Source: Symsagittifera roscoffensis (taxonomy: Eukaryota; Xenacoelomorpha; Acoela; Convolutidae). From it: a stretch of 64,000 nucleotides of DNA. Each line of letters begins with the position of its first letter. Positions within the stretch are counted from its first letter, which is position 1. The notes beneath the pieces are model-generated. The model had not been told where the DNA came from. It did not search any database and was given only the letters and a program-made list of their open reading frames with translations. The translations under genes and the position numbers were made by a program. Where the stretch lies: NCBI RefSeq assembly GCF_963678635.1, contig NW_026970911.1:1-64000 (forward strand), in the 5' to 3' direction. Positions 22,001-30,000 of the stretch are shown piece by piece.

Positions 22001-23730
22001 TGCTAACTGGACACGAAAAGTCATTACCATTAACCTTCTTCTACCCAGAGTATGAGGGAAAGAAAACGTCCCCACAGGTCTACGTGAAGGATGTGATCAG
22101 ACGCCAACAGGAGTTGAACGATTTGTGTAGACGAAATACTCAGCAGGCACAGGCAAGGCAGAGTAAAAGATTCAACAAGAAAGCAGCTGGTGCAAAGGCT
22201 TACTCGGTGGGAGACTACGTATGGGTATTCAAGAACGTTCTACCACCGAAAGGGACGAAAAAGCTCCTAAAAAAGTGGAGGGGACCCTTCATGATTACAG
22301 AGGTGCACCAGGAGGGACGCTTTTATAGACTGAGTACTGGCCGAGCCGCCCACTACGAGAACATCAAGCCACACAATCCATCGACAGAATATTGGTGTAT
22401 ACCTGCAGACATGGAAGAAGGGGATTATCTAATGATGGATCCTGCTTGTGAGGTCAATGAAAAGGGCACCAGGGAGAAGAACGATGGAAACGAAGTCGTA
22501 GAGGAAGGTACGGATACACCGCTGGACCTGGATCCAAACGAGCAGATCGAAGCGGACGATGAAACCTTACCCTACGCAGAGGAAGATTGGCAGGATCCCG
22601 AACAGATAGAGGTTCCCAAGAACTTGGAACCTGATCTTCCGTTCACGATACAGACTCGTCAGAAGGACGGGAAGAGACCAAGAAAGAAACACAATCCTTA
22701 CGGTGACGACTTCGTAGTGGACAGGATAGATCTGAAGAAGATAGTGGAGGAAGTAGTGGGTCTAGAGGAAATAACTGAATCACAAGACATTGACATAGTC
22801 GATGATCACCACGATGAGTGGGTTGACGACTGGTCAAAACCCGAGGTAGAATTCGACGACGAGCAACAGCAGTCTTACGAACAAGACTTGACGAACCTGC
22901 GTGTCTTAGAGTGGCTGAATGAAACGACCTCGGATCCTGAGGAGACCAGTGTCACGATTCAAGACGTAGATCGTGAAAGCATGAAATACATCAAGACCGA
23001 ACGAGATGATCCTTCCTGGGCTGCCCAGGAAGGACGACTACTCATTCCGGCTTCTAACCTCGACTTGATACCCGGTATGCGATCGTCGGGGACGTCGATG
23101 GATATTTTTGTCCGGGGAGTGGGGGTAGGACTTACCCACACTGAAAACTTGATAATAAAAAAATTGAGAATAGCAAGAGAAACAGGAGACTTAGAAGCAG
23201 AAACAGGCGAAGAACCTAAGAAACCTGACATAGGCAGGGTAGTTGAGACATATTTTAACTTACCAAATGAATATTCAAGTAACATAATACTAACAGACAG
23301 TGATTTCATACTCACAAATAGAACATGTGCGATAGCAATCACAGCAGACATGCGTTTTAGGGCAGCGTTAGCGGCAAATTTTAAGAGAGAATACAAAAAC
23401 GTGGAATTCCTTTGGAAGCAAAGACCAGAGATAGGGGGCGTAGCAGCCTTACCTCCGGCGGCGTCGCAGATACCGGGAAAATACTTATGCTTCTTGGTAA
23501 CGAGGGCGACGGAGAAACAGCACGTGGACCCAGAGAACCTAGTCTTGTCCTTGACGAGGCTGAGGGACTTCCTTGTGGAAATGGACGTGAAGGAGCTCTC
23601 GCTTCCAGTGTACGATCCAAACAGAGGAAGACTGCATCCTCGGGAATTGTACGCGCTTGTACACGTGATTTTCTCTGATACGAACATACAAGTATATCTA
23701 CATAAGAAATATTACTTAAGTATAGGCTGA
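16033..23730 (+). CDS. pol: Element A capsid C-terminus plus Pol polyprotein with macro-like domain
   Basis: 2565 codons uninterrupted. Domains: capsid C-terminal part (1-140); two zinc knuckles (CANC...C from 166; CFFC...H...C from 218); aspartic protease with LLDTGA (Asp 525); reverse transcriptase (~880-1060) with YVDD at 1010; RNase H with DTDAS (1158) and VDN; acidic linker with three LSGE repeats; integrase with an HHCC finger (H 1782, CLSC) and DDE residues D1848, D1907 (QSDNG) and E1943 (LVERQNR); a GPF-type tail (KWRGPFMI); acidic spacer; macro-like domain (~2390-2565). The protease-RT-RNase H-integrase order is Ty3/Gypsy. The Met at 16033 is only the first in the frame: in an intact copy Gag and Pol would be continuous. 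Makes cDNA in the particle and inserts it. Confidence 0.92.
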   Translation: MEGTALNCVMAKKQYQLDTAEKIFEILLNRFGSGVQGHQAMMRFEKRRQREDETIDKFLDDLEMLRRRSQPDESNRRMNLAVASKFIDGVKNDELRTILATHYTPLSTNAPTPEELRLKSKEYLLLKPPSRSGYYKNNYGNFNNGPANQGNNWYKPRVDMDKRRSCANCSSTDHHVSACPAYKQGMKALGFSLGDEDASELDHEDFMRGVIAKFGPRCFFCNLEGHFKSDCPQFWDAVADIKHPRHEEALSGVKASKARLLSEAEARRKDKPKELAAKKMQAVTEETREPEPATAADDFKIDYRAAARDALNRVQQELVTKEIEQKVKLELENEKFQEQLNTFEATKFEETKAPSSLNMKLKVISGQRFGMVPQGNKIQSIISVAGHQVIRNLSEPSEFTLMHLDTYADYLRQVEPRTESRAVRALLTTGGPCMKKLHGRYLEVYGPYQIMLNVDGISIYTRTYVTTDDDQMGQTYLGEEELKVRRIGHDAMMEQDAIHIGYEADVTAHLLDTNGTKLGVTGLLDTGAVVSVMPIKTWERMGFTREDLIPTNLRLAAANRGAIYVAGRTPITALHMGGRDLWTSFLVVENLDDADQFILGRDFVTNFDVMIDLNNGLIRIRNPDRKYVKRPINGIITDENKVPIFLDRKVKLQPGQAVVAIFRMRNLISLSDSKQVCLVPNPNSQSSVILGRSFSVTRNGLCVNVLLNTLDNTVSIQRGKKLGYALPMRTDYEETQNLKRYSVKDCPYHANKDKILKRINELKSIHKMFSMKSETDDGLSSCSNFPERPSSYELESDKPVLPEIEHLEGKIGEGDLEKLRDLLNRNADVFSKHKADIGCCNFVEHKIELEEGAVPHREGARRMTPHKSEACRAEIEMLLEYDMIEPSKSPWACGVVMAKKNGGQLRFCCDFRYLNAVTIKDAYPIPRIDESLSKLGDAKFFTTLDLGSAFWQVPLRKKDREKTGFACELGLYQWKRMPFGLCNATATFQRLMAQALTRVTKKYGNLVMCYVDDVVIATPTLEDHIDRLDEVFGCMKRAGLKCKPSKCETLRDSIKYLGRMVERHGVRPDPEAVEAVLTRKAPRTDTQLLSFLGFANYYREFIKGYADKVYPMQKLMRNKGKKFEWNDEAQVAFENIKRELCEAPVLGMPTEKGMYVLDTDASLVAISGILHQEQEWNGRTVLRPIAYGSKVLSDTEMKYGAPKAEMFAVVTFVEKYRAYLGSAPSKLRVDNRALSWLKTYSMDQSYIGRWIVRLDGYHMIIEHRMRDKHQNADSLSKKTEFYERLEQKQANQAEIKEGFSFLDKETYEALPLTRWLDKSGHPIPGHPELPVEKAAEIKILSKEDPVPLDLLLRSNLVQQERSRMNINSLSLLDKTVQVTPQVMRMLGGLLEREVTRDDPEWTAAVASLTVSEKVKIMPSRRQHEENERDCRTIVQQLVSSIPQDILTSTSYGQREQGSSKRKKAVTFVDQDKEGKKVEQNLLQDYLSGETNDEKNQRSQDQHPGQENLSGESEIDEKIPDEKQDLENKVLSGEFRWMRRRHRHDLEERAVSSTTSSTDDDSRNSGMDTDSDRNSSSGSELSELAIHTLLVETRARDLDREVYQDPDSDRYLIPSERVFDNAADDLETIAVSKRSISLLPQKEVVRTDLQPFKQETQPLAKNWCVKMEEDTHQPNELNSQMRVMKTYLKARYRLSDLLRAQRNDRMTSNLKRSIENGSPDKGDLEEDSYRILRQYFMQKEGRLYLNKDGIVAYKRREEDRVLYKYNAIVLPQLYQTELLFRSHDEMGHQGIDKVYQRILKRFEWPGMKKACEKWVKACLSCQQVKDPRKLRFPLQSIESSEFNEVVQIDHQKICMTDNGYNQVLVMIDHFTKYAEVVPCITASAEETCDHLINTWIARHGCPMTFQSDNGTAFVGELTKELMRRSQVAQAHSTTYHPQTNGLVERQNRTLVSMLRVYCSRYMTDWERYLPQVMGAYNSTQHSTTGVSPHMMLTGHEKSLPLTFFYPEYEGKKTSPQVYVKDVIRRQQELNDLCRRNTQQAQARQSKRFNKKAAGAKAYSVGDYVWVFKNVLPPKGTKKLLKKWRGPFMITEVHQEGRFYRLSTGRAAHYENIKPHNPSTEYWCIPADMEEGDYLMMDPACEVNEKGTREKNDGNEVVEEGTDTPLDLDPNEQIEADDETLPYAEEDWQDPEQIEVPKNLEPDLPFTIQTRQKDGKRPRKKHNPYGDDFVVDRIDLKKIVEEVVGLEEITESQDIDIVDDHHDEWVDDWSKPEVEFDDEQQQSYEQDLTNLRVLEWLNETTSDPEETSVTIQDVDRESMKYIKTERDDPSWAAQEGRLLIPASNLDLIPGMRSSGTSMDIFVRGVGVGLTHTENLIIKKLRIARETGDLEAETGEEPKKPDIGRVVETYFNLPNEYSSNIILTDSDFILTNRTCAIAITADMRFRAALAANFKREYKNVEFLWKQRPEIGGVAALPPAASQIPGKYLCFLVTRATEKQHVDPENLVLSLTRLRDFLVEMDVKELSLPVYDPNRGRLHPRELYALVHVIFSDTNIQVYLHKKYYLSIG
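20487..20632 (+). repeat. Three 66-bp-spaced TTTGTCCGGGGAG boxes inside pol
   Basis: TTTGTCCGGGGAG at 20487, 20553 and 20619, exactly 66 bp apart, encoding LSGE every 22 residues in the acidic linker between RNase H and integrase. The flanks have diverged while the 13-bp boxes are identical. The same box is beside the 3' LTR (33879-33889) and at 23107. Confidence 0.85.
23103..23142 (+). promoter_or_regulatory. 40-bp tract identical between A and D within pol
   Basis: From ATATTTTTGTCC to TTACCCACAC all 40 bases are identical to D (36165-36204, minus), whereas neighbouring pol sequence is about 80% identical. It holds the TTTGTCCGGGGAG box followed by a hairpin (GTGGGGGTA, loop GGACT, TACCCACAC; one mismatch in nine). 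It lies just before the macro-like domain. A central polypurine tract or another cis-acting RNA signal are candidates. Confidence 0.65.
23170..23727 (+). other. Macro-like (TARG1/OARD1-type) domain at the end of Pol
   Basis: Residues ~2390-2565 follow the order of the small TARG1/OARD1 macrodomains: a strand with CAIAITADMRF, a helix LAANFKREY, a GGVAALP strand-turn, KYLCFLVTR, a long helix, LSLPVYDP, then a helix and a final strand NIQVYLHKKYY. Known members bind ADP-ribose and remove it from proteins. The catalytic GCGLD loop of TARG1 is here DPNRGRL, so activity is doubtful although the fold seems kept. D carries the same domain (35500-36186) with the same altered loop. Confidence 0.6.
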
Positions 23731-24133
23731 GTGATGTGCGAGAGAGTGTTAGGCCAAAGACTAAGTTGATGTAAGATGTGTTATGTTATGTTATGTTATG
23801 TTAGGTTATTATGTATTAGGTTATTAAGATCATGGGTAAGTAGGGGTTAGTGACCATGAACAACTAAATGACAATCTTAGGAATAGATCCAAAGTTTGGA
23901 CTGTCCAATCTTAGGTCGAATTCCAAAATTTTAGAGACCGATTGATTTGATAAATTTTAGGATAAATATCTTTTTATCTGAACTGTTTTTAAGCAAATTT
24001 TAACGATATATGTTAAGGTGAAACTGACAAGTGTGATATTTGTGACTTCTTTTCTAGCTCCTGATTGATCATTTAATTACTCACTTGAGTCAAAATCTTG
24101 GAATCAAAACCGAATCGAACTTGAAAGAATAGA
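23731..24133 (+). other. Spacer between pol and ORF3 of A
   Basis: 400 bp, AT-rich, stops in all frames. It contains a short GTTAT tandem run (23778-23815) and, near its end, a polypyrimidine tract with AG. Confidence 0.75.
24045..24057 (+). promoter_or_regulatory. Candidate 3' splice site before ORF3
   Basis: CTTCTTTTCTAG ends at 24057, 76 bp before the ORF3 ATG. A gene placed after a stop-closed pol is usually reached by splicing in retroviruses. I could not single out the donor in the leader. Confidence 0.4.
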
Positions 24134-25612
24134 ATGGATAACTTCAACTTGGATGAAATGATGGACCTGGCAGAGGCATATGTAGGACCGATGATAGATG
24201 CGATCTATCGTCGGCTGATCGATCGAGACTTCGCTCTGGAGGACCCAGAGATAGTCATGTTGCTGACCGCCCTGAGCAACATCTTGGGGCACGACAACCG
24301 TGGGGACCGCCCCACGGAAGTCCTGTTGATGGCAGCATATGGAGAAAGAGGAGTACTAGACCGCCCGAACATGAGAGTGATGAGGTGGAGAAACGGGGCT
24401 CTCTCAGGGAGTGACTTGGCGAATGAGCCTGGATTGGGAAGTTCTAGGACTTACCAACCAGGTGAGATGCCAATGCCCTCCAAGCCCAAACCTGGGCTGA
24501 CGAGAATGCATCGGGAGATGAACAGCGAGGCGACCTCGTCTGGTTCACCACTGAGAGCAGCTGTGCCACCAAAAAGGGCGAAAGTAGGACAGAAAGTTCA
24601 GACGAACCAAACCCTGCAAGATCTGGATGAGATGAACGATGAACTGAAAAGTACGAAGAAGGAGCTGGACGAGATGACCAGAAGCATGCTCCAGATGGAG
24701 GAAGATCGGGACATGTGGAGAAAGTTGTTTGAAGACTGCAACAAAAAGCAGGGTCAAGAGATTGAGCGCTTAAGGCAGGAATACAAAGAGCGATCGGAGC
24801 AGATGGCGTTGACAACGGCCGTGGAGAAAGTGATACCTGCAAGGGATATTCATCGTGGGCAGTCCCCGATGGAGCTCTTGACGCCTCGAGAAATGAGTCA
24901 AACAACGGAGACACGACTCCCAGTAGAGACAAATCGAGTAAAGCTCCCGGATCCTAGTGACACCTTGGGTGACCCCGTCGTGGAACAGACAGTGAGGAAG
25001 CTGATAGAGACAGCTGGACGACTGGTCGCTAACAAGAATGCGCCAGGTTCCGGGGTGACTGCACCCTATGGAACGATTGACGATACGGGCAAAGTACGAC
25101 TCTCCCAGACCGTGATCAGACAAGGGATAAGTGACGTGACACCACTCATGGGGAGCTCGAGAATCCCAGAGAGGAAAGTACGGAAGATGCCAGCGAAGAA
25201 AGTGTCTCGCATAATAGTCGTGCAAAAGAATAATCAATTGAAATATAATTTCACGGGAGTTCCGGAGACAGATCCGAGGGCCTGCTTCAATCGAGCTACT
25301 TGGAGCCCGGCAGTAAACCTACAGCAACCACCACTCGGGACATCTCATCTGATACTGGGAGACAGCTTGCTCAGAGTGCTGTCGAATTTGAGGACCTCGT
25401 GGGTCACCACGGTGATGGCCTTTGGAGGCGCGACAATAGCCCAATTATATCGGATGGCGGAACTGATGAATCCAGGGAGGATCCCCAATGTTATGATCTT
25501 AGTTGGGACGAATGACATCTCCAGAGGTTCAGATGAACAGGAAGCATTATGGGAGTCAATGATGGTGTGTTGTTTACGACCCTCTGGCAGAAATTCAATT
25601 GCGCGGTACTGA
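24134..25612 (+). CDS. Element A ORF3, N-terminal segment: coiled coil and SGNH hydrolase start
   Basis: 492 codons; ATG 76 bp after the candidate splice acceptor, and the first 70 residues match the start of D's ORF3 (35016-34815), so this start is well supported. A helical N-terminal domain is followed by a Pro/Ser/Arg linker, a coiled coil (residues ~163-222) and, from ~405, an SGNH/GDSL hydrolase: GDSLLR with the nucleophile at Ser411, block II glycine in FGGAT, and GTNDISR at 458-464. The frame is then lost: relative to C (near 63140) one base is missing at about 25572-25576, giving an unrelated 15-residue tail. Sits where env would be, but no signal peptide or transmembrane segment is visible. 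Confidence 0.75.
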   Translation: MDNFNLDEMMDLAEAYVGPMIDAIYRRLIDRDFALEDPEIVMLLTALSNILGHDNRGDRPTEVLLMAAYGERGVLDRPNMRVMRWRNGALSGSDLANEPGLGSSRTYQPGEMPMPSKPKPGLTRMHREMNSEATSSGSPLRAAVPPKRAKVGQKVQTNQTLQDLDEMNDELKSTKKELDEMTRSMLQMEEDRDMWRKLFEDCNKKQGQEIERLRQEYKERSEQMALTTAVEKVIPARDIHRGQSPMELLTPREMSQTTETRLPVETNRVKLPDPSDTLGDPVVEQTVRKLIETAGRLVANKNAPGSGVTAPYGTIDDTGKVRLSQTVIRQGISDVTPLMGSSRIPERKVRKMPAKKVSRIIVVQKNNQLKYNFTGVPETDPRACFNRATWSPAVNLQQPPLGTSHLILGDSLLRVLSNLRTSWVTTVMAFGGATIAQLYRMAELMNPGRIPNVMILVGTNDISRGSDEQEALWESMMVCCLRPSGRNSIARY

Positions 25613-26076
25613 CCGTTTGCACTGTGCCAATGAACGCGAGAAGCCTGACAGCATCAGGAAGAAGGCATAACGAGGGAGTCGTTAGGTGGAATAACATCCT
25701 GAGGAACCTCGCAAGTCAAAACGCCGGAAGAATGATCCTCATGGACATCGAACATGAGTTGAGAGCTATGGATCAGGCCAGACTGACCACGGACGGCATC
25801 CGCTTCGACAGTATCGAGGGACAAGCTTGGTTGAATCGAGTCTTCCAAGAGCGGTTGGACGAGCTGGAAGCAGAACTCTTTGACACAGGAGTGCTGAAGA
25901 AAGAAGGAACATTGAGTGACGCGGTGATTACCACCTTTGTGCCTCCTAGCCTGGAAACACGCTTGGGTACGGTTCCGGCCGTCACGAACTACAGGCAAAA
26001 AAGCTCCAGTGAACCAGGTCAAAGGACACCAGGATCGATTGGGAGAGGCGCCGATGAGGAGGACCATCCATCCTAG
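25549..26076 (+). pseudogene. Element A ORF3, rest of the SGNH hydrolase (frameshifted)
   Basis: 175 codons in another frame continuing the hydrolase: FNCAVLTVCTVPMN, RRHNEGVVRWNNILR and block V. Block V reads DGIRFD here, whereas C and D have DGIHFD, so the catalytic His is replaced by Arg (residue 85 of this stretch, codon 25801-25803, CAC to CGC). The module in A is therefore doubly damaged. After residue ~165 the frame is lost again through an indel relative to C, ending at 26076. Confidence 0.7.
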
Positions 26077-26191
26077 GAGAAGAATATGACCTGTCAACCC
26101 AATCGAAGAGACAGCCAGCACGTCTAGATCGGACACTAGATCGGAGACGACAAGTACCAGTCGAGAGGAGAGACGTCCGAGCAGAGGCTCG

Positions 26192-26998
26192 TTGATGTGG
26201 TCAAGACCCATACCGTCTCCCTGGCATATATACAAAGACGAGCTAATGAAGCTGGATCTCCAGAGAGTAAGCTTCATCGAAGATGCAAGGAGGATGCTGA
26301 ATGGAGCAACGCTATCCGTCAACAGATTGTACTCGATAACCGGCGTAGACTGGTTGATAGCCGCTAGCATAAATTTCAGCTCCACGACGGCCTTGAGATT
26401 TGCTGACTTGGAGGGACTGCCCTCTAACAACACGATGGGACCAGTGAATGCGAGACCATTGCAAGATGTGAGGTTGAATCATGATGAGGGGAATCGTGAA
26501 GAGAGACCAGGAAGATTCCTGACGACGAGAGCGCCGATTGGACAACACGTGAAGATATTCAGGCAGCTGACGACACCCCCTGGTCATGTGAAGGAAAGAA
26601 TATACCCAAAACTAGTGAACCAAGAGGGTGATGCCCAAAGATATGGCGGATTGACAGCGATAAAGAAAGGTGAGACCATCTTCGCGGCCTACGACAAGGC
26701 AGATATGAGGAAGGCCAAGATTATGGTAGTAGCGAATTCAGAGTTCGTGTACACCTCCAAGTCTTTGTTTTGGCCGGACGTCATAATGTTGGCAGCGGTC
26801 GACTTGGACCTACTGCAATCGATATCTCTGGCTATAGGGGTGCAAAGGCAGACGGATATGAACCCAATTACGATAGTGTTCGCTGGCATCAATGACCATC
26901 TACACAGTAGAGGTTTTCTGAGCAGACTCAGAGATCCTAAAACGGCAGAGAACGCTGTATGGCCAGCGATAAAAGATATCCATGAGTCGATGGGTTAA
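26192..26998 (+). pseudogene. Element A ORF3, second SGNH-like module (first half)
   Basis: 268 codons. It contains a short helical region (WHIYKDELMKLDLQR...), GQHVKIFRQLT, then KIMVVANSEFV and TIVFAGINDHLHSRGFL. The GIND block mimics block III of SGNH hydrolases and is kept in D and C, while the GDS serine is absent. It ends at an in-frame TAA (26996) where C has GAA; a 4-bp deletion follows at about 27025. Confidence 0.65.
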
Positions 26999-27030
26999 GT
27001 GATGGATGCGACGAAGGAGGGGTCATTCAA

Positions 27031-30000
27031 GTGACACTGAGAGTAGTATTCGCGTTGTCTCTGGGAAATGCACAACTCCCGGATGGACTGAAATTTGTGT
27101 ATGCGATTGTGGCCTTACTTTCGGAAGGGAAATATGATGTGATCATAACAGCCCCGAATCGCATTATAGAGATGGAGAACCCGAGGCCACTTAAGGCTGA
27201 ACTGCCTGCAGTATGGTCAGATATCTCAAACGCGATGAGAGGACTCAAGGACCATGCGCTACACATGTTAGTGTTGGACGAGGTGCTGGGGTTGGAACTG
27301 TCCAATTTCAGTCGACAGCTCAAACTGAAACCGGGAATAGACGACGACCATCGAGTGATCGCGGCAATGTCCAACGACTTATGGCTCCGAGCAATGGAAG
27401 TGGCAGGTGAAGACACAAGAAGGAAAAATTCACTAGAGACGAGAGCTCATCTGGAGGCGATGGTTCTGAGAACCAAGCCGGAAGCCAACCAGTGGCTACA
27501 CCTGAACCTTAGAGTAGCGGCATTGGGTGCAAATGCTTTTGAGCAAGGCCCCGTGATGATCACAAAGATACATGCCTACTTGTTGAAGGAGGTGCACCTG
27601 GCGGAAAATGCTGGAGAAAAGACCGCTGAATTTGTGAACAGAATGTGTCAGATTACTCTGGAAACCTTCTGGACCCGGGAAGTGAAGGGACAGGAGGGCT
27701 TTGAAAGGACAGACAGCATGTTGGAAGGGTTGGGAGCCGGATGGACCGCGTCCTTCTTGGCAAAAATTTACCCGAAAGTCTCGCACTACTTGATAAAAGA
27801 TTTCCTCCAAGCAGTAGTGGAAGTATCGATAGTGGAACTAATAGCCTTGTTCGTGACATTTGGAGCGGAGGACTTCGTGAAAGGACCGGCGATACTGCTC
27901 ACCGATGGAATCCAGAACCTGCGGCTAGACGGACTTCTGACATTGATTGCAATTACCCATGGAAACTTGGGAGGACTGATGAAACTGGCACGTTGTCCAG
28001 AGCAGATGAAAGAGAGAGTGAGGAACTTGGATATGAAGAAATCCACGGACTCGTGGAACAAGATAAGAGACCTGAGACACACTCTTATCCAGTATCTCTT
28101 GCAACAAAATCGCTTTGGAACGGGAGAAGACGAGACGATTGAGAGAGAGGAGGATGTTAGACGACATGTTGGAGGCATACCGCTGTTAACCGATCTGATC
28201 TTGGCTATGAGAACCGATCCCTTGGCGCTGATCAGAGGAGTCACGGAGTTCGTGACAGTGATCTATGGACCAGCAGTCACATTTGCGTTCCCTGACGTTA
28301 AAGTGGAAGCATATAGGAGGTCGGTGCTGCACCTGAACCTCATATCGGCAGTGGACGGTAGTACACTGAACTGGTGTGAGCAGCACACATTGCGGGAGCT
28401 CATGAGTGAAGATCTGTTATTTGCGAAAATATCGGAGCCAGAGATGACAGTCATCAATTTTGACGATCATTTCCGTGATCGCATGGGAGAAGTAGAAAGA
28501 GGACACATCGAGGTGTTTCCAAAGCTTTGGAATCTGAGACCCTATGACAAAACGAATGGTAAAATAACCAGAGTGCCTCGTCTCACTGCAGCATTTCACA
28601 AAGTGAGAGAAGAGACGAAGGACTGGGGCGATTACAAGAAGCTGCCGGAGGCAATCCCTGAATTCCCTCTGATAAGAAGGATGTTGCTCGGAGCAGTCTC
28701 CGTGGTACAAACTCCTAGGTTGAGAGCATTCGAAACCAATGAAAGGAGAGTAGGGAATTTCGTGGGAACGATGGACCCATACTTTGTAGGGAGAAATGCC
28801 GCCGTGTTACAGTACACACGATTTGCATACACGGATCAAGCGACAAGAAGGCGAATAAGCAACGCCGCGACTCCCAAGCCTGGAAGATTTGATGAGGAAT
28901 GGAAGGGATTAGGCTTAGCTCCGATGAGGATGAGAGGCAGGACCGAACTGCCTGAAGCCTCATTGATCCTGACTAGTGTAAAACAGGAGATGAGAGTGGG
29001 AGGAATACTGCATACGAGAACCTTCCTAGCACCCTTCGGCTGCGAAGAAATCAAAGTGGTCCATGGAGAAGAGGAAGATAAATCGGCCGGTACATTGCTC
29101 ATACCGAGATTCCCGGAAGAAGCCGACAATGAGGAAAAAGGACCATCGAGCTCGAACAAGGATAAGTCAGAAGGAAATGACGGACAGGGTGGAAGCCGTC
29201 AAACCGAAGAACCCATGCAACAAGATCAAGCTGGTGGGGAAGACGACAGGGCATCGACAGGAGGAACATCCAGCCTGGATTTCAACATCTTCAGTGATCT
29301 TGAGAATAATGCAGATACGTTGGAAACGACTGAGCCAGCGGATGAAGGCATCTCGACACTGGAGCCTCCGTCAGCCTTTATGGAAATGAAACGGAATTTG
29401 CCGGAGAGCAGCTCTCCTGGCAATTCAAGAAATAACGACCAGAGAATCCTCATGGAATCACCTCGGAGGAGAAGAATAGAGGCCTCAGCCAGAGTACCTT
29501 TCTTGGGAACGCTGCCCGAAGAAGAATGGGAAGTACATCACCGAGACCACGAGAGTAGGACGGGATGCAAACTAGACAGAGTGGCGTTTATGGAAGAGGT
29601 CTGGACGGTAGTTCAGAGCTACGGGACCCAGTCCATTCTGAAAACGGGTCTCAATCAACCCTTGATGAGAGAAGTACTGGACAAGCTTGATGATTGTGAA
29701 GGGAGACTGAGTGAGTTATTGATCGACTCGGCCACTGATGAAAGTGAAGCGAATTCTCCCATCAAGATGATACCGCAGGACGATAAAGGAGAGGTGGTGT
29801 ATCTGTCAAGAACCAGGAGAGGGACGATGCGATCAAATTTGGTGATTGATAAAATCAATGCAATGAAAATGAAGTTAGGCAGCAGAGTGATGCCGAGGAG
29901 AGTTGGAAAGACGAAGGTGGATTCAGAAATATCGATGAAAGCTGGTAACTCAGCGAAAAGGAAACGAATTGAGGAGGTCAGGGATTTGGGGCAAGGTGAT

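Noticed and set aside
23775-23830. TTAGG-like telomeric repeat
   Set aside because: The run is mostly GTTAT with only two TTAGG occurrences; a short internal simple repeat is enough to explain it.
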